64,000 nucleotides of DNA from Symsagittifera roscoffensis (Eukaryota; Xenacoelomorpha; Acoela; Convolutidae). The DNA lies in contig NC_087062.1 of NCBI RefSeq assembly GCF_963678635.1, positions 39,445,330 through 39,509,329 on the forward strand, in the 5' to 3' direction. The notes under the pieces were generated by a model. It did not search any database. It was not told the origin of the DNA and saw only the letters and a program-made list of their open reading frames with translations. The translations under genes and the position numbers were made by a program. Below are positions 54,101-64,000 of this stretch, piece after piece (position 1 is the first letter of the stretch; each line of letters starts with the position of its first letter).

Positions 54101-56223
54101 ACTGAAAATAATCGGAGCTTTTTATTTTTTTCTTTAATCTTTTGGCGAAATCATTCTTAGTACTTGGTCATCAGAAACTATAGTGTGTTCATACTTGTAC
54201 TTATTTCAGTGTGCTCCAATAAGCTACAGGGTAGCTTATATAGGAGGCAGAGACCAAACAAATTGAGACCAAAATTGATTATCTAGCATCATGAACGGAT
54301 CTTAGACCAAGGGTTTAGTTCATAAAAAAAGATTTTGTGCAATGATGCAATACATCAAAACAGAACTCAAATGTGTGTATCAAGAAATTTTAAACAATTT
54401 TGTTAAATTGGTACCTATTTTGGGTTTCATCAACATTATCTAATATATGCATCTTTTTGAATAAGTTATACATTTTATCAATCTGAATGCAAGCGTATAG
54501 TTAATGCCTGTGCCTCTTAAGTATTGAAGCTTAGCTTCTCTAAATGATAATCGAAATGTTTAAATATAAACTAAAAGACAATTGAATTTTACTTATTTGC
54601 AACAGTAAAAGTACCTGTAGGGGTTGAATTGATGTTGTGCCTTTTATTTTTTCTGGAGTTTTATTTCGTCAATTCGGTTTAACCTTCACGATTTTTATTC
54701 GTCACTTGGCGCTTTTAATCGTTTTAGGAATGATTTGTATTTATCATTTGTCACTGGTTTGAATCATCTTTCTGTCTCTGTGTTTTTGATTTCTGTCAGT
54801 TCGTTTTGTTGCACAGTCTTTCGGATCGTTTAGGGATCTTTCATTGTTTACTGGGAATGATATTGGCTAGTTTTTGCCACTTCATCAGGATTTTTTTTCT
54901 TGACAGTTGTTAATTGTAGTAATAAAGCCCATATTGTGTACTTTGCTCTGATTATCGGCATCCCGCTTCGATAAACTTTAACGGATAAAGATGGGTTTTC
55001 GTTTCTTAGCATTCAGGTTTTCGGTACATCCAAGAAGTTGCTTCTAGTGATATATGGCTTTTTTCTAGGCTATTAGTGGGTGGATAGAAATATTTGCCTT
55101 TATTGAAAGGATGACATGACCTGTTATCACAGGGTGTAACCTTCCTTGATTTGAAGACTTTTGTCGAGGAATTCGTAGATGCTGTAGCAAAGTTTTTTCA
55201 AATCAAAAGTTGCATTTCAAATATAAAACAATTTTCCGAGCTGTAGCGCTTCATTTCCGATAAATTTTCTTCTAAGCTCTTCACTTCGTTTTTCAAATCA
55301 CAGTAGCCTCAGTTTGGTTGCTGGTAGTTTCAGTCTTATGCCTCAACTGATCAAGTATAATTCAGGATTGGTTTAACTAAGACGTCACAGTTTGCAGAAT
55401 CCAATTTCGTCATGATCTCTTGGACAAGATCAATACGGATTTCTGACATCTTAAACTATAAGTTAATTTTATCACAACATTTAGGCAACAGATAAACAAA
55501 AATGGTCGTTCTATCGTTTATCGGATTATGTTTTTTCGGTTTATTTACTGCATCATGTGATTTTCTTGTGCTGTAAGTTTTTAATTTAGTTGCAAGTGTT
55601 TTTGATTTACTCAAGTGTTTTTTTGTTTTTAATTTGTTGATGCACTAGTCCAGATTTTGGGAGTTAACCCGAGATTTTTGTAATTGTAGTTTTTTTGACT
55701 TTTTTTGAATTGCTTGGACCTCATGGGTTCCGTTTCATTTTTTGGCTTCTAGCTGCAGTGCTATGTTTGTGTGATATAGCAAGTGATACCAAGCTCAGCT
55801 TCGCCTCTGTGTGAAAATGTGTATGAAATTAATTTAAAAGCTGAGCCTTGTTAAACAATGATTATTCCGAGTCTCAGATGAGTGTTTGGATATCATAGGA
55901 AAATTTTATGTTCCATGCGAGTTATAATGTTCAGATATATCTATGTTCTGTTGGTTTTCAGATGATTTGTAATAGATTAGGTTTAAATGTTAGTAAAGGA
56001 GTTTTTTTCAGACGCGTCGTCCTGTGACGAAAGTCGTCAAGGACATTGGAGCTTGGCAATACATTCTGGAGACAGTGAGCATTATCGCCGTGGTGGCCAA
56101 CGGCTGTCTCATCGCATTTACATCAGATTTCATCCCCCGAGTCATCTACGAACACCAGAACCATGGATCTATGGACGGGTTCTACAGCAAGAACCTCGTG
56201 GCCTACAACATGACCGGAGACTA
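51107..56223 (+). CDS. Anoctamin (TMEM16 family), 5' part, four exons
   Basis: Exons 51,107-52,649, 53,097-53,300, 53,583-53,803 and 56,012-56,223, all with GT-AG introns and matching phases; about 726 residues seen. Anoctamins are dimeric calcium-activated chloride channels or lipid scramblases with ten membrane helices. Visible: cytosolic N-domain opening with [33 protein letters not shown] before TM1 (about 251-286); a Cys-rich outer loop ([19 protein letters not shown]); TM2 near 326-346; [26 protein letters not shown]3-TM5 to residue 512. Later exons give TM6-TM8. Acidic residues in [16 protein letters not shown] and VVKDIGAW lie where the family binds calcium. ATG 51,107 is the first in-frame ATG. 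The final exons are not found in the window. Subtype not assigned. Confidence 0.92.
53097..53300 (+). CDS. Anoctamin exon 2
   Basis: Begins after TTTCAG with [15 protein letters not shown], includes [19 protein letters not shown] (TM6, with the conserved Glu) and [10 protein letters not shown], and ends KFSAGRKSK before GTATGA. Entry and exit are both in phase 1. Confidence 0.9.
53583..53803 (+). CDS. Anoctamin exon 3
   Basis: Begins after TTGTCAG. It holds [37 protein letters not shown] and ANKLLAQ, the TM7 region with the family's Asn-Asn-x-x-Glu-x-Arg-x-Asp motif. The donor is CAG-GTGAGT. Entry phase 1, exit phase 0. Confidence 0.92.
53804..56011. other. Anoctamin intron 3
   Basis: 2,208 bases, by far the largest intron seen. 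It has a run of 17 T (53,911-53,927) and, near 55,777-55,810, a degenerate relative of the composite's end hairpin (GCAAGTGATACC, then CAAGCTCAGCTTCGCC). Confidence 0.8.
56012..56223 (+). CDS. Anoctamin exon 4
   Basis: Begins after TTTTTTTCAG with [20 protein letters not shown] (the Asp of the calcium site region) and continues through TM8 to [13 protein letters not shown], a strongly conserved family signature. It ends at GACTA-GTAAGT, phase 2, so the frame needs a further exon. Confidence 0.92.
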
Positions 56224-58437
56224 GTAAGTTCTGGTTTAAATGAGAAATTTTAATCCAATTTGGCTATTTATCACCTTACGATTATCTTAAATAATTACGC
56301 TAAGAAGTAACAAAAGTACCGGAATCAAGTGGAAATCCAGCACTTGAGGTCCCTATGTGACAGAAGATCCTTCTTAAAGCCTAAAAATGAAGGTTGTTAA
56401 CAGTCATATGAATCATTCCAGATATTCCATGTAAGTCATTTAACCTCGAAGTCTAAGCATTTTGGTGACAGACATAGACATTGAAATTTGAATGATGATT
56501 ATTCGTTTTAATATTATTTGTGAGAACAAGTATCTTGTAATCGATATATATTTTTTCGTAGACAGTTTCTTATATTTTCAAGAAAGTGGTAACTGATGGA
56601 AATTTACGGGCTCTTAATTTGCTACTGGCTCATAATAAGGTGTCTATTGAACCAGGGTATATGAGCATCCGACTTGAGTTGTAGATGAAAATTTCCCGGA
56701 AATTGAATTTCGGCCTGAAGGGTGTCTACTTAATTTTATTCGGCATAACTGCCGCAGTTTTTCTGGCGAAGGTTACAGAATTTCCACTTGTTGTACGAGG
56801 GCCAATTTTTTTACGGTTTGCTTGATGCCTCTTTTTCTTGAAGTTTCTCCCGTTGATAGCCCGGAAATAATAACACGTCTGATTAGTGAGCGTTATAATA
56901 TTAGCAGTTTTTTTTCAGGTGAGAAACTTGTTCAACAGAGTTATTGAATCATTTGATGGCTTGATTTATTATAAGTTCAAATTGAGCGTCTTATTCTACA
57001 CCTTTGCCCTGGAAGTAAACTCCATGATTGGAACTACAGAGGTTCAAGGTTTCAACCCAGTCAGTTTTTTTTTTCTACTTCTTGTGCATATATTTGTGTA
57101 TCGCAAGTGATGCGAATCTCTGCTTCGCCTCTGTGTGAAATTTATATCCGCCTGTTTTCGTTATCCGCTTGTGAGATTGTTGAAGAATGAAGAGCGGAAA
57201 AAGTTACCGGTTGATCCAGTTTTCTCGAATTGGTAAAATTTTTATCAAAAAAGTGTCCATCATGAAAGATTAATGAAACTAAGGGAGCTCTGAGATGATG
57301 TTTTTATTCTAAAATCGATTTTTTTAAAATAAACAGATGTCTGCCATTTACGCGAGCGATGGGCGTAATTGGCAGACAACTGTTTCTTGATTCGGTAATT
57401 AACAGTTCTTGATCTGCGATGCTTTTATTTCATCGATGAAGTAATTGGCTTGCCTTTTTTCTCGAGAAATACATGAAAAAATATTGACCGAGGTTCACTT
57501 TCGAACTACAAGTCTCAAGAAACATCAAAGAAGTCTGAAGATTCCGGAAATTATTCTGACTAGAGGAATTTTGCTCTCTGGTTATGCCTAATGGTTGGAA
57601 ATATCTGGTTGCATTGGTCTTTTTTAATTTTCTGTCTTCATGTTGTATTCCGTTGGTTCTGTCTTCCTGCCTTCTGTTAGTATGAAAATTAGCGAGATAT
57701 TCGGTTGTAAGGACCCTTATTACCAATTTTTAGCAGCATTTTCACCATAATTCAGCTGCATAATTGATTATTTTGAAGGGCTCTTTTCCAAATATAGATA
57801 ATGTTAAGTTATCGCCTACGTGAATTTTAAGGCTTCAGCTGAATATTGCTTCAGTATCTTCGATCTGAGTTCGACTACTCTTTTTATCATTACACGGTGA
57901 TCTTGATTCCAATTAAAGTTATCTTTCTCTGCCTAAGGGGACTTAATGACTTCATTAGGTGATTATTAGTCTCACAACATCAACCCCTGGGGCCCAGCTT
58001 CTACACGCTTTGTGAAAAGCGAAGACAATTATGCCTTGCGTAATTGGTAGCTTTGACCCCGCAGTCTTAATTCGCTACCGATTTAATATAGAAACCCATT
58101 GAAGCGAAACGACTATTTTGAGCTTCAAACAGATTATGGCAACCTTGACTTCAAGTTTTTGATTGCATTGTCTTTGGCCTGAGTTTAATGGTCAATTAAA
58201 TGCTAAATTGCTTCGGGAAGTTGTTTTTAAATGTCACTTTGTTTCTTTAAGGAAATTCAAAGAATTTGCAGAAAATGCCAAACTGCAATCAAAGTTACTT
58301 TGATAATACAAATGACCGTAAGATTGGATATATGCGACGGTTTTGATTCAGATATGCTAAACTAAGCCAAAAATATTTGTCTGATTTATCTCTGAAACCA
58401 CGCACGTGCTATAGGAATGAGCAGAAAAAAGGGTAAC
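56224..58437. other. AT-rich sequence after anoctamin exon 4
   Basis: Presumably intron 4 or beyond; no further anoctamin exon was recognised up to the window end. A relative of the composite's end hairpin lies at 57,101-57,130 and a long inverted repeat at 57,331-57,385. Confidence 0.5.
57331..57385. repeat. Inverted repeat with 22-base arms
   Basis: Arms 57,331-57,352 and 57,364-57,385 (AAACAGATGTCTGCC and its complement) pair at 20 of 22 positions around an 11-base centre. Confidence 0.8.
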
Positions 58438-58873
58438 TTCCCAAATGGCATAATTCCCAAATGGCATAAAAATGGAAACTTTTCCCAAATGGCATAAATT
58501 TCACAAGTTTTCATTGTAATTTAAACGTTTTCTTTCAATTTCTAACTCTAACATTTTGTCAGGAACGAAAGCATGTGAACAAGATTTGTAATTAATTGCT
58601 TCCAAACAAATTTAAGCCACAGGTTTGCCGAAAAAATTTGACCACAAGAAGCTTATTAATAACCGCAAGCTTATGCTTCTTGCTTTTGATAAAAAGTTCT
58701 ACAAGTTTTTCACGATAAAATGTCAATCAACATTTGAATTGACAATTTGACTAATTTTCTCACATTGTTCACGAAAAAATTGTTCTCGATTTTTCCAAAG
58801 CAACTGTTGCATGAAATTTATGTCATTTGGGAAATATTTCATTTTTATGCCATTTGGGAATTATGCCATTTGA
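58438..58873. mobile_element. MITE or foldback element with 63-base terminal inverted repeats
   Basis: Ends 58,438-58,503 and 58,811-58,873 are inverted copies. Each holds three copies of CCCAAATGGCATAA or a close variant. The inside has no ORF with a known domain and contains a further small inverted pair (CAAGAAGC/GCTTCTTG). No clear target duplication was seen. Confidence 0.75.
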
Positions 58874-60029
58874 GACGTAATCGAAAAAAGTATCTAGTCA
58901 TAAGTTATGCAGTTAATTGCGGAATGATAGCAACTTTCACCGAAGTTTTCAAGTATTGTAATGAAATGCTTCAACAGGCCAAATATTGAAAGCGATTGAT
59001 TCCTCGACTGTTAATTGTTGAGAAGGTTCATCCGATTTGTAACAAGAATACCTTCACAGAATCTTTGCTTTAATTACAGCTTGACGAGTAAATGTGGGTT
59101 CAAATTTCTACCTCAATTGACCGCTGGTGTGGGCTGAAAAGTTAAACGAATCAATCAGACGAAGTTTGTACTTGGTCATAAAAAAATTGGTTCCCGTATA
59201 AATCGTATAAATTAAGCGATAAAAAAGTTGACATTGGCATGTAAGGCACTCGGGAACTGCTGCTCTTGAATTCGGCACGAGTATTATAATTCGCGTGAAT
59301 AATTTTTTGTCCTAATCCAGGAATTGAAATTAAATTTGGAAAGCCTCTGTTAAAGCTAACTCAATTCACCACTTACTTTTGATATAAGTTTTTGATATGG
59401 TTGATTTTTACCCGATTTGCTCCCCCTTTGCTTTGAAAAATGAAAAGAGGAATGTTTTTGATGTCAGTTTCAATTAGCTGATGTCCGACTTTCCTATTTT
59501 TTGCAATCTTAAACGCGATTGAAGAGGACCTAGAATCCTCCCTAGTTGACTTAATTCATTTCCATGAGCTTGCAAGAGTGGGTGATTTCTAGGTGGTGTA
59601 AAATCGACCAAAAAGTGGAGCCCAGCTATTGAAAAATATGGTGTACTCAATAGGGTGTAATATTATTTCGGTTGGGGGTATTATTTTTGGCAGGGTGTAT
59701 ATCTTATATATTAAATGTAACTCCGACTGCGCTATGGATGCAATGTTTAACTGAACGCAATGTTTTAGCTTTGTCGAATGCAACGTTCAAAAATTCTTAA
59801 GGCTCTAAGCCTTAAGAAAAGGCCAAGAATATTCTAGAATTTTCAAATTTTCTTAAGTCTGGAATATTCTAGAATTGTTTTTGACAAAAATTCAATTCGG
59901 TAGACAATTCTTCAAAAATTCAATTCTTCAAGGCTAGACATTGCTTGTCCATTTTTTCCGAAATTTGCGTTCTTAGGTTGATTTCATTCTGAAACGAACC
60001 AACTAAAAACATCAGCCTCCCAGCTAGAA
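58874..60029. other. AT-rich sequence, no gene seen
   Basis: Contains a GAATTCGGCACGAG string at 59,268-59,281 and two copies of GGAATATTCTAGAATT-like sequence near 59,826 and 59,862. No coding exon is recognised. Confidence 0.5.
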
Positions 60030-60780
60030 AAACTAGCTGTTTGCTAACCGATTTGCACTATGAATTATTTTGAAATTTTCAGTTTAATCGCTTGCATAGC
60101 TTGCTTAGAAAAACGAACTTTTCGCCAATCGATTTATTATGTGAAAATTTGAGATAAATCAAAGTTTCCTTGCTTCAATAGCGTCCTTAGAAAAAGTTAA
60201 GCTTTTCGTACACCGATTTGCCCCTTTAAATAATTTAAAGAATTCAAAGTTTCATCGCATGAATCGTGTGCTCAGAAAAACGTTGAAATATTTCAAGTTA
60301 TCTCATAGACCGAATCGTTTTGCGAAAAGCTTAAGTTTTTAAAGCAAAGCTTTCGCAAACATTTTGTCAGCAAGTTTTTTGCAAATTAACTTTAAAGAAA
60401 CTTTAATTTGAAGTTTTCAGAGATTTAATAGCTCGCTTAGATAAATTTAAGCTTTTCGCATAACGATTCAGTCTATAAAACAACCTGAAATGATTCCAAA
60501 TTTTATAGCTTTAAAAGCTTGCTTAGAAAGTTCATTTTTTCCTGAACCGATTCAGTCTATAAATTAACTTGAAATAGTTCAAAGTTTCATAGCTCTAAAA
60601 GGTTGCTAATTATTTCAAAGTTTCAGCTTGAATAGCTTGCTTAGAAAAACTTCAATATTTCGGGAACCGATTCATTCTACGAAACCTAAATTTTTTCAAA
60701 CCGATTTACGATATGGCTCAACTTGAAATTGTTCAAAGTTTCATTGCTTGGATAGCTTGATCAAAACACTTTTTTGCGAG
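60030..60780. repeat. Decayed tandem repeat, unit about 110 bases
   Basis: Recurring blocks AGCTTGCTTAGAAAAAC, then a CTTTTCGC-like piece, ACCGATTCAGTCTAT and CAAAGTTTCATAGCTT. Roughly seven units of uneven length. The same blocks return at 61,755-61,980. Confidence 0.7.
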
Positions 60781-61754
60781 CCAATTGATTATTGCAGGCG
60801 GGCTTGCTAGTATTATTTAAACATAACGGCAAATGCTCTATGGACGCAATGTTGAAGCAATTTTTATAGGGAACAATGAATCTCGAAAGTCGTTAGGGAC
60901 CACGTGCAAGTTATAAGCATGAAAATTTTAGAAGTATTTTTTCAATCTGAAGCTTAAGATTTATGTTTACGTCAAGGACAGATGTCTAGGCAGATTGTCC
61001 TTAATTTTGAGAAACCTTACATCAATTTTATTTTTGAATTATATTTTTTCATTCACAAAACTGAACTTGTAGTTGAATGCCATCGGGGTTTTCTTTTAAT
61101 ATTGAGATTCTACTGCCAAAACTTGGCCTTCCAGAAGCTCACATTTAATCGAGATATTGACAATTTTTAAAATCTTTCAAAAATTCTAATAAATAGAAAA
61201 ATCAAAAGTATTTTCAAGTTCAAAATTTATACCCGGATTTGAATGCTAACGAAAGTGTAGTTCAGGGTTGCAATTTTCTTGCCAAAATTTGGCCTTCTAG
61301 AGCCTTGCAGTTAAAAGATGGGAAGGATTTTTGAATCTAAAATTCTTAAATTTTAAAGAAATATATGATAAAATTGTGTCTTTATTAGTACTTAATGAGT
61401 GAGATCGAAGATACATGATATTGGCTTAAGTAAGGTTGGCCTATTTTAGCCTGTGATTTTTTTTTCATCACAGCGCACCAAAAATGTGATTTGATCGATT
61501 AAAAAAAAACAATTTTGATTTTTTATTTTACTTTGCCTGATTGTAACAAATACATACTTATGGCAGGCGTTTTTGGGTCATATGGCTCCATTCCCCTTTT
61601 TATTTGAGTCTTTTTACAAACGATGAGTTGATCAATATCTGTTGGTGGTTTCACGGAGAAGTTTGTTATTTGTTTTTTTTTTCAACGCTATGAAACAATT
61701 GGAAATATTAATTCACGCTACAGTTTAACTTCAAAATTTTGGCAAATCATCGCT
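60781..61754. other. AT-rich sequence, no gene seen
   Basis: Two related stretches containing GCCAAAACTTGGCCTTC / GCCAAAATTTGGCCTTC near 61,113 and 61,273 suggest another small repeat. Nothing coding is supported. Confidence 0.45.
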
Positions 61755-61980
61755 CAAATGGCTTGCCTAGAAAATTACCAATGTTTGCACTAAAGTTCAT
61801 GCTATAAAAACATTTGAATTCGAATCAAATTTTTTGAAATAGTTAAATTCAGTGCTTGCTTGAGTAGATTCCGTCGAAATACCTAAAGTTTTGCTACGAT
61901 TCACAATATGCAATAACTTGAAGTTATTCAAAGTTTTTTGCTCGAAAAGTTTTCTCAAAATAAATGATTTTTTTTTCGAG
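61755..61980. repeat. Further units of the decayed 110-base tandem repeat
   Basis: Two to three units with AATGGCTTGCCTAGAAAA, CAAAG and CGATTCACAATATG blocks like those at 60,030-60,780. Confidence 0.6.
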
Positions 61981-62019
61981 CCGGTTGGTTAAGGGAGACG
62001 GGCTTACCAGTTGTTTTAT

Positions 62020-63205
62020 ATTACACTTGCGAGAGCAAGTGTCTTGTAATCGGGAACAAGACTTTTCCCCGTAAACAACTTTTCTTACACATTTGTAATT
62101 GTAATTGATGTTGCTTTTTTATCAAACCTTTGCATCTTCCAGACCCCATCGCATTTGGTCGGGAGGTTAAGCAGTTGCTTCTTCAATTTATTGTCAGGGG
62201 TTCCATTTCCGGCCGGATTTTTTTTTTCGGTGCCCGAAATTGAATTTTTTTCCGTGAAAATTGATTAGTCAAATTATAGTTTGTCGGCTTATGTTTTTTC
62301 GGCTTAGGTGTCATTCCACACTTTTTTTGTCGCTGTAATCAGTTAGCATTTTAGTCTCAAGTTTGGTTGTTTAACTACTGTAGTTTTAACTACTGTAGTT
62401 TTTTTGTGTTTTTTTTCCCGTAGAAGTTTTGTTCGGCCTGAATGATTTCGGTTCTTGGTTTGTAGGCTAAGTAAACTTGTTTTACATCGCTTTGAAGATA
62501 GAAAATGATTATTCTTGTTGTTAATAAATCAGTTCGGTTGGTAGTATGAAAGTATTAACGTATGGTAACAAACAAATTCCTTTTGCATTGTTTGTGTTCG
62601 TTTTTCGTATTAATTGGCGTGTAACCACGTGTTGTCGGCTTAGTAAATGCTTGTAAAATATAAAAGCTTGTTTAATGATAATGGTTGTTTTTCGTCTGTT
62701 TTTTGTGAGATTTAATTTTTCGTTTTTCCAAAGCAAATTGTTGGTCTTTTATGACCATATATATATATATCCGTTGGCCTTTTTTGTTTTCGGATCGATT
62801 GGGCTCTTACCACGTGTTGTTGGCTTAGTGGGCGATCGGAAAGTACTAAAAGCATGCTTATTGACAGTGTTTGTGTTTCCCATCTGTTTTTCTCAGATTG
62901 AATTTTTGATTTTTTCAAGTTTTTGAGGACAAACTCCTTTACTATTTTTGGTTTCAGATCAATGGATATCTAGCCGCATGGTTTTGGCTTTGTTAAATCT
63001 CGGAAATTGCTGAAAGCTTGTTTAAAGCCAATGGTTGAATTTCTCGTCTGTTTTTCTGAGGTCTTATGTTTCGTATTTCCAGAAAAAAAAATGTTTTTCA
63101 AGTTTTTTCGACTCTGTTATTTCTGTCTCACTGACTATTTGGTAGCATACAACGCTATCCTTTCGTTTTTATCGCAAGTGATGCGGAGCTCCGCTTCGCC
63201 TATGT
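62020..63205 (+). repeat. Composite hairpin/tRNA-like repeat, copy 3 (diverged)
   Basis: Hairpin 1 is perfect here (ACACTTGC, GAGA, GCAAGTGT at 62,023-62,042), followed by hairpin 2 (CGGGAA/TTCCCCG), a decayed tRNA-like part (62,130-62,217), three A-box-like units near 62,630, 62,820 and 62,975, and the end hairpin at 63,172-63,201. It is far from the 24-50 kb duplication and clearly diverged from it, so it is an independent copy. Confidence 0.75.
62130..62217 (+). other. Decayed tRNA-like sequence (copy 3)
   Basis: Aligns with 24,890-24,962 through GCATCTTCC, CATCGCA, GGAGGTTAAG, GTTGC and GGTTCCATTTCCGGCCGG, then T9. The B-box is weakened (GGTTCCATTTCC). Confidence 0.45.
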
Positions 63206-64000
63206 GTTTAAATTAGGTTTTTTACGCGCGATGTGTTCACCTCAGAGAAAGCTCGTAATGGTTCAAGGGTGTTATCAAATGAAGACCTATTGGTTTTGAT
63301 TTCAGTGTTTGAAAAAATTACAAAAATTGACTGACTGCCAAAAAAACTGCATTGTTACGCGCGATGTGTTCACCTATGAAACTATTGATCCAGTTTTCTC
63401 AAATTGGGTTAATTTCAGTACGTACATCATAGACTTTTTCCGGATATAAATGTAATCAATAGAATCATTTGGTATCCTGGTATATAATGATTTCAAGTTA
63501 TCTAGCGTCTCCGGCTTTCTTAGTCTGCTAACTTAGTCTGGAGATAACGAATACGCCTGGGACTGCAGTGGTCCTGAGTTTGAATCTGACCATGGCCTGT
63601 TTTTTTTTCAAACAGGAGTTCTTCCTGTTCAAAAACCATTGTAGGCCTATGATTTGTCAGTTCATGTTTTGTCGGCCTTGTTGCCACATCTTATATATTT
63701 TTTTCGCTGTGCAATTTTTTAAAATTGCTTTTAGTGTTTTTATTTACTCCTGCATCTGACATTTTTTGTTTTGTTTTTCTGTTCTTAAAAACTTTATTTG
63801 GCCCAAACTATTTCAGCTTAGTGACCTAATTTTGGATAGTTTTGAGGGAAAAATAATTTTTACGGTCCTTTCTGGATCGTGCAAAAGCTAAAAATCTCAG
63901 AATAGAAGTTTTTCGTGAAAACAATTTTGTTTTGGCTCAGCGGGATTGTACCCAAGGTTTTTTTGACTCAGTTGCCGCTCCATATATTTATGAATTTCAT
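63206..64000. other. AT-rich sequence with a second tRNA-like stretch
   Basis: At 63,555-63,609 a GGTCCTGAGTTTGAATCTGA stretch with GCCTG and T9 resembles a T-arm with terminator. The sequence from 63,641 (GGCCTATGATTTGTC ... TTGCCACATCTTATA) resembles 41,080-41,130 in the MRPL27 block flank. No gene seen. Confidence 0.4.

Noticed and set aside
56886-57110. Further anoctamin exon after exon 4
   Set aside because: There is a TTTTTTTCAG acceptor-like site at about 56,919, but the translation has none of the family's late motifs and the phase does not fit.

Overview
The window is animal nuclear DNA, probably from an invertebrate with a repeat-rich genome. It holds intron-containing host genes with GT-AG introns (an anoctamin and a mitochondrial ribosomal protein L27), several classes of retroelement (Ty3/gypsy-like, a non-LTR-like RT element, a Penelope-like element) and long satellite arrays. 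The sequence does not let me name the species. Host genes take up only a few kilobases; the rest is mobile elements, their debris and tandem repeats.

Layout. 1-13,656: two adjacent copies of a decayed Ty3/gypsy-like element on the minus strand. The left copy holds only part of pol. The right copy runs gag, protease, RT, RNase H, integrase and then an extra ORF that resembles a macro domain. 13,657-17,500: repeat-poor to repeat-rich spacer with a CCTCCGGATT minisatellite, the 3' end of a LINE and an (AC)n run. 17,508-24,285: two head-to-tail copies of another retroelement. The left one is only a 3' remnant. The right one has an SGNH-esterase plus PHD-finger ORF1 (internally duplicated), an RT with YADD, and a C-terminal restriction-like endonuclease domain. 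Its 3' end is split by a Penelope-like fragment on the minus strand.

24,778-50,086: a head-to-tail duplicated segment. The unit order is a hairpin/tRNA-like composite repeat, AT-rich sequence, an ATCC/CCAT satellite with a dimeric higher-order structure, AT-rich tail, then a 1.6-kb block with an intact two-exon MRPL27 gene. Unit 1 is about 16.4 kb and unit 2 about 8.9 kb, mainly because unit 2 has a shorter satellite. Unit boundaries fall at or inside one hairpin motif (arms ACACTTGC and GCAAGTGT).

51,107-64,000: the 5' part of an anoctamin (TMEM16) gene on the plus strand with four exons seen; its 3' end is not found here. Beyond the last visible exon are a MITE with long inverted ends, decayed tandem repeats and a third, diverged copy of the hairpin/tRNA-like composite.

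The strongest unexplained signal is the composite repeat and its hairpin family: hairpin 1 has compensatory base changes among copies, hairpin 2 also covaries, and the same order of parts recurs at three places, one of them outside the segmental duplication.
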